From: Acidobacteriota bacterium
GTDB lineage: Bacteria > Acidobacteriota > Terriglobia > Terriglobales > Acidobacteriaceae
Direction: 5' to 3'
NCBI GenBank assembly: GCA_021801945.1
Contig: JAKABE010000005.1
Span: 1 to 29,777 of the forward strand
DNA: 29,777 nt
A model generated the notes under the pieces. It was not told the origin of the DNA. It saw only the letters and a list, made by a program, of their open reading frames with translations, and ran no database searches. Of the stretch, positions 7,733 to 14,472 are shown one piece after another; within the stretch, counting starts at the first letter, position 1, and each line of letters opens with the position of its first letter. The position numbers were made by a program, and so were the translations under genes.

Positions 7733-9082
7733 ATGGAACACGGGAAACGGCCCACACTGCCTCGCGGACTTCGTTGGGATCCACGCTCGCCTCACATCTG
7801 TTTCAGCTGGCGCGATGAGCGCGGACGACAGCATCAACAGTCCACTCACACCGATGATCCTGCCAAGGCGCTCGCCTTCAAACAGGATTTCAAGAAGGAG
7901 AACCGCGACGCCATCGAGGAACGGCGCGCGCGGGCTGCAGATCAGAGTCGTCTGCCGCTTGGCGACGCGGCCAGGATGTACTTCAGCTGGAAGGCCGCGA
8001 CAAACCGCGAATCCACGATCGCTCGCGAGAGGCGGACCTTCAAACAGGTGGAAAAGTTTATCGGCGCGAGCGTCCAGCTGCGGCGAATCGATCTCGAGCT
8101 GATCCGCGAATATCAGCAGGAACGCCGCAAGCAGGTCAGTCCGACTATGCGCCAGGCGGTCTCGCCGCGGAGCGTCAACTACGAGCTCCAGCTCCTGCGC
8201 GGTGTGATGCAGCACGCCAACTGCTGGAAGGGCGATCTTGCGGAGCGATACAAGCCGCTGAAGGAGTCAAAGACCCGTGCCGGAAAGAAAGCCACCAATG
8301 AGCAGTTGAAGAAGATCATCGAAACGGCAAAGAAAAACGAGTACTGGCAACTGGCGATGCACTGCGCGGCGGTCGCGGCTGGAACTGGATGCCGCAGCTG
8401 TGAGATCAAGAATCTCCAGCTCCAGGACATTCGCATCGCCGAGGGCCGGCTCTATATCCGCCGAGAGATTGCCAAAAACTGGAAGGCTCGGGAACCTCGT
8501 CTGCTGGCTCTGGCCGAATGGGGGCTCGATCAACTCCTCTACCGTGCCCGCCAGCTGGGCGCAACGGAGTCAGACCATTATTTGTTGCCGATGAACTTGA
8601 GGAAGTCTCGCCACTGGTCGAAGAAGACGCAACAGAAATGGGATGTGACACAGCCGATGAAGACGTGGGTGAAGTCCTGGCGGAAATTGATGATTGCCTG
8701 CAACATGCCTGATTTCAGATTCCATGATCTTCGCCACACTTTCCGAACTCAGGGTGCCGAAGCCGGTGTGCCGTTAGAAGTCATGATGGCGCAGCTGGGC
8801 CATATGGACCGACAGACTTCGCTCGAATACGTGCATATCCAGCAACACGCCCTTCAACGCGCCCAGGAGTTGATCGAGCGAGAACAGGCTGAGGTGTTAC
8901 GTGCGGCACGTGATCGAGATATCGAAGCACATTCAGTGCGAAAAACCATCGAGGAACCCGGATGGGCCTCGATCAGGAGCACTCCGAAGGTCGCTGGGAG
9001 TTCCAACGCCGAGCCCAGAAAAGCAGCGAGCTCGCACCACCGTCTTCGTTGTCGCTACTCATCATCCGCGCAGTTGATGTAG
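7733..9082 (+). CDS. int: Tyrosine recombinase / phage-type integrase
   Basis: Site-specific recombinase that would integrate and excise the island at the tRNA-Gln gene. In the 449-residue protein the N-terminal arm region precedes a core-binding SAM-like domain (about 74-165) and the catalytic domain (about 185-385). The catalytic set is complete: R221 (GTGCRSCEI), a likely beta-hairpin Lys near 248, H331 and R334 in HDLRHTFRT, H357 in QLGHMD, and nucleophile Y366 in LEYVHIQ. About 65 extra residues follow the catalytic domain. ATG at 7733 is chosen; an in-frame TTG at 7694 adds 13 unlikely residues. The 3' end overlaps the convergent AlpA-like gene by 28 nt. The enzyme looks functional although its island is degraded. 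Confidence 0.93.
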   Translation: MEHGKRPTLPRGLRWDPRSPHICFSWRDERGRQHQQSTHTDDPAKALAFKQDFKKENRDAIEERRARAADQSRLPLGDAARMYFSWKAATNRESTIARERRTFKQVEKFIGASVQLRRIDLELIREYQQERRKQVSPTMRQAVSPRSVNYELQLLRGVMQHANCWKGDLAERYKPLKESKTRAGKKATNEQLKKIIETAKKNEYWQLAMHCAAVAAGTGCRSCEIKNLQLQDIRIAEGRLYIRREIAKNWKAREPRLLALAEWGLDQLLYRARQLGATESDHYLLPMNLRKSRHWSKKTQQKWDVTQPMKTWVKSWRKLMIACNMPDFRFHDLRHTFRTQGAEAGVPLEVMMAQLGHMDRQTSLEYVHIQQHALQRAQELIEREQAEVLRAARDRDIEAHSVRKTIEEPGWASIRSTPKVAGSSNAEPRKAASSHHRLRCRYSSSAQLM

Positions 9083-9390
9083 GCGTCAAGAGCTTTGGCC
9101 GGGTACCTGACCATCCGGCCAATCTTCTTGAAAGGCGGACCGTCAACTCGCCGGCTGTTCCCTTTCATGCGCCATTTTCTGAGCTGTGACAGGGAGACCT
9201 GAATAATCACCGAGACTTCCTCTTCCGTATACATCCGAGGCTCAACCCCATTGGATGATATGGAAATCAAGGAAGGGGCGTCCGCCCGCCGCAGTGGTAT
9301 CCGCATCCGCGGATCATCATCCCGATCGCCAAACGCTGCGTCGGTCAGCGGGGTTTCGGGCAAACGATTCCGATTTGCACTCGTTTTCAC
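9055..9390 (-). CDS. AlpA/excisionase-like helix-turn-helix protein
   Basis: Small DNA-binding protein (111 residues). The C-terminal half, about residues 53-107 (MYTEEEVSVIIQVS, SQLRKWRMKG, GPPFKKIGRMVRYPAKALDAYI), fits the MerR-like winged helix of the HTH_17/excisionase family: helix-turn-helix, then a small wing with a basic GRMVRYP. The first 50 residues are low in predicted structure. Start is GTG 9390-9388 with AGGAG (9401-9397) 6 nt upstream. In integrative elements such proteins act as recombination directionality factors or as int regulators, and its convergent overlap with the integrase 3' end supports that role. The direct target is unknown. Confidence 0.72.
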   Translation of the reverse strand: MKTSANRNRLPETPLTDAAFGDRDDDPRMRIPLRRADAPSLISISSNGVEPRMYTEEEVSVIIQVSLSQLRKWRMKGNSRRVDGPPFKKIGRMVRYPAKALDAYINCADDE

Positions 9391-9432
9391 AAAGAACTCC
9401 TGAAACTGGAGAGTGCCAAGTTCTCCGTTCGG

Positions 9433-9777
9433 TCAGGGGCGCTTGTTGGCGAGGCGGAGGTTGGATAGTTCGGTAGCCAGATCGATCCAGCGGTCGACCA
9501 GCGTCTTCATAACTTCGTAGTTCTTCAGTTCCCTGCGGACGGCGGGGAGATCTTCCTTGCGTACGAACTTCGAGCTGCTCTTTCCTTTGCGCGTAAAACT
9601 GACCTGGTAGTAGGGCCCGTGCTTCTCCGGCGGCGTAGCCTTGCAGCGGCATCCGGGCGTGCCGCAGACGTTGTACTGCGTCGACAGGCTGCCCGGCCGC
9701 AGGTCGCCGAGGGCGGCCAGTTGCCCCTTGACCTTCTCGATCTGGCGCAAGAGATGCGTTTCCGTATGGGTTTTCAT
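9433..9777 (-). CDS. DUF6788 family protein, transposon-associated
   Basis: 114-residue protein of unknown function that I recognise as DUF6788-like. An N-terminal helix (LLRQIEKVKGQLAALGDL) leads to a compact segment with a C-x4-C-x-C cluster (YNVCGTPGCRCKA, about residues 37-49), reminiscent of a small metal-binding or nucleic-acid-binding knuckle; then comes a HGPYYQVSFTRKGKSSSKFV strand-rich stretch and a C-terminal helical part. From memory, members often sit beside transposase genes; that is family knowledge and was not checked. Here it is divergent from the DDE transposase remnant, with a 24-bp palindrome between them. It has no frameshift or stop, unlike both neighbouring transposases. 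No function can be given. Confidence 0.6.
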   Translation of the reverse strand: MKTHTETHLLRQIEKVKGQLAALGDLRPGSLSTQYNVCGTPGCRCKATPPEKHGPYYQVSFTRKGKSSSKFVRKEDLPAVRRELKNYEVMKTLVDRWIDLATELSNLRLANKRP

Positions 9778-9821
9778 TCACTCCAAGGATACCGCAGGTG
9801 GGAAAAGACGTGGGCTTGTGA

Positions 9822-9845
9822 CCGATAGCGCTGTAATGCTATCGG
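9822..9845. promoter_or_regulatory. 24-bp interrupted palindrome between DUF6788 and transposase remnant
   Basis: CCGATAGC at 9822-9829, an 8-nt spacer, and GCTATCGG at 9838-9845: perfect 8-bp arms. It lies in the 90-nt space between two divergent genes of the mobile region, so it could be a shared operator or part of a transposon end. I could not find another copy in the window. Confidence 0.35.
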
Positions 9846-9867
9846 CATTCGTGCTGGCGTCGATATC

Positions 9868-10714
9868 ATGCCCCTCTGGACCGCCTGGTTCGACGCCCTC
9901 CGCGCTCTCCGCCCCGCCTGCCGAAGGCTGAGCACCTTCCTCTGGATGACCCTGGCCTTGATCGGCCTCTCGTGCCGCCCCGAGCGGGCCGGCGTCACCA
10001 GCCTGGTTCGCCTCTTCAGCTTCGGCGACAAGGGCTATCGCCGCTTCCTGCACCTGTTCCACAGCTCCGCGCTCGATCTGGAAACGCTCACCGCCTGCTG
10101 GGTGCGGCTCTGTCTGGTCTTGTTTCAGCCCTTCCTGGTGGGCTCCCCGGCTGGTCTGCCTGGCCGACGGCATCAAGGCTCCGAAAGAAGGCCGCAAGAT
10201 GCCCGCCGTCAAGCTGCTCCATCAGCAGTCGGCCTGTAACTCCAAGCCCGAATACATCATGGGCCACAGCTTTCAGGCTGTCAGTTTGCTGGTCCAGGGG
10301 CTGGCTGGCCACGTCGCCGCCGTGCCCCTGGTCTCGCGCATTCACGAGGGACTGGTCTGGTCCAACCGCGACACGCGCACCCTGCTCGATAAGTTGGCCT
10401 TGCTGCTGTTCTCCCTGGCGGGCATCCTCGATCGCAAACTGCTTCTGGTCGCCGATGCCTACTACGCCAGCGGAAAGATGATTGGCAAGTTACTCGGCGC
10501 GGGACATCATCTTGTCACTCGCGCCAAGTCCAACGCCGTGGCTTATTGGCCCGCGCCCGTGCCGGCGCGCCGCCGCCGCGGACGCCCACGGCTCTACGGC
10601 GAAAAAGTGAAGCTCAAGGATCTGGCCCGCGACGAGGATGAGTTTCTCTCCGCGCCCAGCCCCGTCTACGGCGAGCAGAACGTTACGCTGCGCTATCGCG
10701 TCTTGTCCTGTCAA
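9868..10714 (+). pseudogene. DDE transposase remnant (frameshifted, 3' end lost)
   Basis: Two plus-strand frames together make the first two thirds of a DDE-superfamily transposase. Frame 1 (from ATG 9868) gives an N-terminal region with FSFGDKGYRRFLHLFHSS and TACWVRLCLVLFQPF. After a one-base shift near 10130-10150 the protein continues in another frame with RLVCLADGIKAPKEGRKMPAVKLLH (first catalytic Asp in LADG), the GHSFQAVSLL strand and LLLVADAYYAS (second Asp). It runs to QNVTLRYRVL and stops at the left end of the IS1634 element. The catalytic Glu region is missing and is not present on the other side of that element, so the gene is dead. The fold is IS4/IS701-like; the exact family is not certain. 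The long plus-strand frame that continues past 10714 is an artefact of reading into the IS1634 element. Confidence 0.8.
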
Positions 10715-12650
10715 TGCGGGAGTGGGAAGTTTCCACTACATCGGCGCGTATTCCGGCACGGCAGGCAGGCTGAGGCCCAGGCGTTGGAGCAGGATGAGCT
10801 GGTGCTGATTGGGGTGGCTGATGCAGCGCTTCCGCAGGGTGATGCCGTTGGGCGTGGGCAGGACCACATCGACCAGAGCGATCTCAGCCAGTTCGGCGAA
10901 GACCTTGCGTGGTTCGTCGCCCAGGCCGGCCTGGCGGCAGTCGGCTTCCAGGGTTTTCCAGAGCACGTAGGCCAGGAAGCAGACCAGGATGTGGGCCTGG
11001 ACGCGCTCGGCTTTCTGGTGCCAGACGGGGCGGATCTCGAGATCGGACTTCTGAATGTGGAAGGCCTCTTCGGCTTCGGTCAGTTGGATGTAGGCCCGCC
11101 ACAACTCTTCCGGCGTCCAGTCGGTGACGTTGCTGCGCAGCAGGTAACAGCCTTCGCTCAGCCGCGCCCAATCGCGCCAAGCGTCGGACTTGGTCCAGCG
11201 CAGGCGGGCCGCGCCCTGGCTGTCGGTGTCGACGTGGACCTGGAACAGGGCCGCGGCGCGCGTGTTGGCGCCCAGCAATCGTCCCACGCGCTCGGCGATC
11301 ACGAGCGGGTTCTGTTTGCGCTGGCCGCAGGCGGCGTCGATTTTATGCAGTCCTTCTTCGATGCGTTTTTCGAAGCGCGCGTGCATGGCTTGTTCCTTCT
11401 CGCGCCGCGCGGCGCTGCGGCAGAGAATGAAGACTTCGGCGCCGTCGGCCGCCGGGCACAGGCGCACTTCGAGTCCTTCATGGACCTGGCGCCAGTCCTG
11501 GGCCAGCAGCTCGCTCTCGTACCGCCGGAGCATGCTCTTGGGCGTACCCACGATATAGCGGCGCCCACCCCGCTTGAGAAAGACCACGTTCTCTTCGCTC
11601 ACCATGCCGCGATCCAGCACCCAGATACGCGCCGCACGCCCGTGCAGCGTTTCGATGTGCGCCACGATCTCTTCGAGCGTGGTCGAATCGTGCCGGTTGC
11701 CGGCGAAGACCTCGTAGCCTACCGGCATCCCACTGCGGCTCACCACCAAGGCCAGGTTCACCTGCTTGCAGTCCGGCCGATGTCGCGGGAGTAGCCGCGC
11801 TGCGCCAGCGGGTTGGCCAGGGCCTGGCCTTCAAAGTAAGTGCTGGTTACGTCGTAGAGTAATAGGTCGTAGTCAAGCGCGAATAACTTGCCTAACTTAT
11901 CGCGCAGATGCTTCTCTAACTCCGCCTTGTGCGGCAGCAAGGCGTCCAGGGTGCGATACAGACGGTCCTCGTTAACCTTGCCGGCGGGCACGCCCAGCAC
12001 CTCGGCCAGAGCGCTGTGCTCGTAGATGTGCTCGGCCAGGCGCAGCTCGCTCGACGGGTCCAGGAGCCGGCCCAGAACCAGCACCATGGCCATCAGCGGC
12101 CAGGGAACCTGCTCCCGGCCGCGGCCCAGCGCCTCGTTCAGCAAGCGGTCCAGCTCCAGTTGCCGCAACAGAACCCGGCCCAGCCACGGACCTCCGAAGC
12201 GCCGCGTCCGCTCCACGCGAATCCCTTCGAGGTCGACCTCCACCCACTCCGGCTCGCCCTGCTCGACGAACAAATCGGCTGCCTCGGAATCTTCGCCTGC
12301 GGCGCACCGCTTGACTCCCATACGGCCGGCTTCGTCCATGGCCCCCAGCCACGCCACCACCCGCTGCCGCGGCCCGCGCGCCGTGCGGTAGCTCTCCACC
12401 AGCGCCCAATAGGCGTGGTGCTTGCCATCCTTCTCCCGGTAACAGCGCCGCAGATACATGCCCCCATGCTGACCAATCAACGACCCAGCGGCAAGACCCT
12501 CGGTCGTCACTACACCGGCTTTGCCCTGGCATCGGCTCCGCCGCGTTACAACCTTCTGCGGACCGCCGCTGAAAACAAACGGGCCGCCCAAACAAACCGA
12601 CGGCCCGCTCACTGGTTTTCCGAACCAAGAAAGTTACACTACCACAACAA
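10711..12650 (-). mobile_element. IS1634-family insertion sequence (inactive)
   Basis: About 1.9 kb element carrying one minus-strand transposase. Imperfect terminal inverted repeats are visible: the segment at 10715-10733 (ending GAAGTTTC) pairs with the reverse complement of 12629-12646 (ending TAACTTTC), with most positions matching. Exact ends are uncertain by a few bases and I could not identify a target duplication. The left end interrupts the upstream DDE transposase, but its missing 3' part does not resume at the right end, so a deletion or rearrangement followed or accompanied insertion. Confidence 0.7.
10736..12459 (-). pseudogene. IS1634 family transposase, frameshifted
   Basis: DDE transposase split into two overlapping frames. 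Part one (ATG 12459 down to about 11781) begins MYLRRCYREKDGKHHAYWALVESY, a characteristic N-terminus, and includes the first catalytic Asp in LLLYDVTSTYFEG (D203). At 11780-11781 one base appears to be missing: after RGYSRD the frame runs into a short nonsense tail, while the next phase continues with RPDCKQVNLALVVSRSGMPVGYEVF, WVLDRGM (second Asp) and on to a normal C-terminus ending at TAG 10738-10736. Reinserting a base would restore a protein of about 570 residues. The shift lies in a conserved catalytic-core segment and the site has no obvious slippery run, so I read it as inactivation and not as programmed frameshifting. Frames upstream of 12459 have no family similarity. Confidence 0.85.
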
Positions 12651-12675
12651 CTGCGGAAGTTGGGTTAAATCTGCG

Positions 12676-12873
12676 TTGATAGGTTTGGTTGGGATATCGG
12701 TCCTAGTCGCTGTACTCGGATTCGGTATCGTCTGCTGGTATGAAGCGCTGCACATCAACATGCCAATCCCGATCAAAAGCCAGATCGTAGGAGCACCCAT
12801 TTCCATCCTTGTACGAGATGAATCCTTGGCACACGGGGAACATAGATTGGGGTTTGTTTCTCGCCCCTGCTAA
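12676..12873 (+). pseudogene. Fragment with one membrane segment, unrecognised
   Basis: An open frame just right of the IS1634 element encodes a strongly hydrophobic helix (GLVGISVLVAVLGFGIVCWY) followed by about 40 polar residues. The only nearby start is TTG 12676, with no Shine-Dalgarno. It could be the tail of a membrane-anchored gene whose front was lost when the island decayed, or chance. I do not recognise the protein. Confidence 0.3.
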
Positions 12874-12926
12874 CTGACCCACTTTCCGCGGCGATCGCGC
12901 ATGGCTCTTTGCACGCTTCTTGCGAT

Positions 12927-14183
12927 ATGATTACGTCTAGTGGGCAGATGGCCCTCTCATTTCCCTCAGAGCCGGCCCCGGTGGTGTGTGTGTCTCGAAT
13001 TTTCAGACGGTTTGTTTTCTTGCTTTCTGTGGCCATTCTGGCCTCGCTCGGCCTGGGGTTTGCCCTCAGTGGGTTCGGATGGTTTGGCGTTCATGCCAGC
13101 GGCGAGCAGGACGGCGCTTATCGTCCGATGCGGGTCTACGCGGAAGTTTTGCAGAAGATCCAGAATGATTACGTCACGCCGCCCAATATTGGGGATGTGA
13201 CGGCGGGCGCCCTGCATGGCCTTTTGGAGTCGCTCGACTCCGATTCAAGCTATCTTACTCCAGCCGAGTACAAGATTTATAAAGATCACCCCTCCGGCGA
13301 CACGGCCCAAGTGGGGATCACGGTCTCTAAGCGCTATGGCTATGCGACGGTGGTCAATGTGCTGCCGGCTTCGCCCGCAGCCAAGGCGCACTTGGCTGAT
13401 GGCGACGTGATTGAAGCCATCAACGGGCACTCGACGCACAACATTTCGCCCGCCGTGCTCCGATTGATGTTCGAGGGCAGGCCCGGAACCACGGTGACCA
13501 TCTCGGTGATCCGCCCCTTCAAGCCCCAGCCCGACAAGGTCACGCTCACGCGCACCGTGCTTGCCCCTCCGCCTTTCAGCGAGCAGGAATATGACAACTC
13601 CACGATTCTCTACCTCAAGCCGGGGGTGATCGACGCGGTCAGCGTAGACGAAGTCGCCGCGGACATCAAGAAGGCCGAGAAGAGAAGCAAGATTGTGCTC
13701 GATCTGCGTGACACCTCCGGCACCGACATGCAGCAGGGGTTGCGCCTGGCTAACTTCTTTATCAAACAGGGGACCATGGCGAAGTTGGTGGGACAGAAAT
13801 TTCCGCTTGAGACCTTTACCGCCGACCCGGCAAAGTTCCTCACCGACGCACCCCTTGCTGTGTTGATCAACGGCGGCACCTATGGCGCAGCTGAGCTCAC
13901 TGCTGCTGCAATCGAAGGTCATCAACGTGGTCAGGTGGTCGGAGAACGCAGCTTCGGGGATGCATCGGTGCAGAAGACTTTCACGCTACCAGATGGGGCC
14001 GCGGTCATTCTGACTGTGGCCAAGTACGAAAGCCCCGATGGCAACACGATTCAGGACAATGCCGTTGCGCCAACCGTGGCCGTCAGCGCACCCAGTGCCC
14101 AAGACGAATTCCGGGCCCCCCGTAACAACACCGACCCAATCCTTGACAAAGCACTGGATCTGTTGAGGGCCCAAAACTCTTGA
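12927..14183 (+). CDS. S41 (CtpA-like) PDZ protein lacking the catalytic dyad
   Basis: Carboxy-terminal-processing-protease homologue of 418 residues from ATG 12927; ATG 12948 or a downstream GTG are possible, as no start has a clear Shine-Dalgarno. An N-terminal signal anchor (RIFRRFVFLLSVAILASLGLGFAL, about 25-48) predicts a periplasmic, membrane-tethered protein. Then come a helical segment with the YVTPPNIGDVTAGALHGLLESLDSDSSYL linker typical of CtpA, a PDZ domain (about 128-195, GYATVVNVLPASPAAKAHLADGDVIEAING) and the S41 core. In active enzymes the core has GGSASASE and, 25 residues after the catalytic Ser, GK-G-T-V-Q. Here these positions read GGTYGAAE and GDASVQ: Ser is Gly (codon 13884-13886) and Lys is Asp (codon 13959-13961), with the 25-residue spacing kept. 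The fold should be intact but not proteolytic, so a PDZ scaffold or inhibitor role is inferred. Confidence 0.85.
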   Translation: MITSSGQMALSFPSEPAPVVCVSRIFRRFVFLLSVAILASLGLGFALSGFGWFGVHASGEQDGAYRPMRVYAEVLQKIQNDYVTPPNIGDVTAGALHGLLESLDSDSSYLTPAEYKIYKDHPSGDTAQVGITVSKRYGYATVVNVLPASPAAKAHLADGDVIEAINGHSTHNISPAVLRLMFEGRPGTTVTISVIRPFKPQPDKVTLTRTVLAPPPFSEQEYDNSTILYLKPGVIDAVSVDEVAADIKKAEKRSKIVLDLRDTSGTDMQQGLRLANFFIKQGTMAKLVGQKFPLETFTADPAKFLTDAPLAVLINGGTYGAAELTAAAIEGHQRGQVVGERSFGDASVQKTFTLPDGAAVILTVAKYESPDGNTIQDNAVAPTVAVSAPSAQDEFRAPRNNTDPILDKALDLLRAQNS

Positions 14184-14241
14184 CCTCGTCGATCACGCGT
14201 AACAAGCGGGATCGAAGAGGGTTTCCTTGGTGTTTATTTTT
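14184..14241 (+). terminator. Rho-independent-like terminator after the S41 gene
   Basis: Directly after the TGA stop, 14184-14194 pairs with 14210-14220 (11-bp stem with one mismatch, 15-nt loop), followed by a T-rich stretch at 14221-14241 with a final run of five T. This separates the S41 gene from the PBP gene. Confidence 0.6.
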
Positions 14242-14351
14242 GCGGGAGCACGCTTCTCTATCCAGTCTCCGTATCCCTCTCATACACGGGAGGGCACGTA
14301 CCGGTCGTTGATACGTTCCAGCGCATCGCCGCAATGCTAGCCTTAGACTGA

Positions 14352-14383
14352 GGCAACTTTCCACCATCAGCGTTGGAGTTGCC
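14352..14383. other. Hairpin in the S41-PBP intergenic region
   Basis: GGCAACT (14352-14358) pairs perfectly with AGTTGCC (14377-14383), and TCCA/TGGA inside can extend the stem with a two-base bulge. There is no T-tract on either strand, so it is not a classical terminator. It sits about 90 nt before the PBP start and might be an mRNA leader structure. Confidence 0.3.
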
Positions 14384-14472
14384 TGCGAGGCCTGAAGCGC
14401 TTGGTTGCCACCCCCAATCGGTCCTTCCATCCGCGAACCGGCGCGCACGGCCGCGCCCGGAACGCGCGAGCA

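Larger units (their letters stand above)
7431..12873. mobile_element. Decayed integrative island at tRNA-Gln
   Basis: The layout is tRNA-Gln, tyrosine integrase, convergent AlpA-like protein, DUF6788 protein, a broken DDE transposase, an IS1634-family element and a membrane-segment fragment; conserved chromosomal genes lie on both sides (gmhB before, an S41 protein and PBP1A after). Tyrosine integrases next to a tRNA 3' end are a classical island signature. I could not find a direct repeat of the tRNA 3' end at the far side, so the right boundary (set at the end of the last odd ORF) is a guess and that end may have been deleted. Confidence 0.55.

Noticed and set aside
10199..11794. Long plus-strand frame of 531 codons
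   Set aside because: Only its first part (to about 10714) is transposase-like; the rest is antisense to the IS1634 transposase.
11758..11800. Programmed frameshift in the IS1634 transposase
   Set aside because: No slippery run or supporting structure was seen at 11780-11781, and I know of no frameshift expression in this family; simple inactivation (or sequencing error) fits better.
12650..12930. attR copy of the tRNA-Gln 3' end at the right edge of the island
   Set aside because: Reading this stretch, I found no sequence resembling the T-arm and acceptor end of the tRNA.
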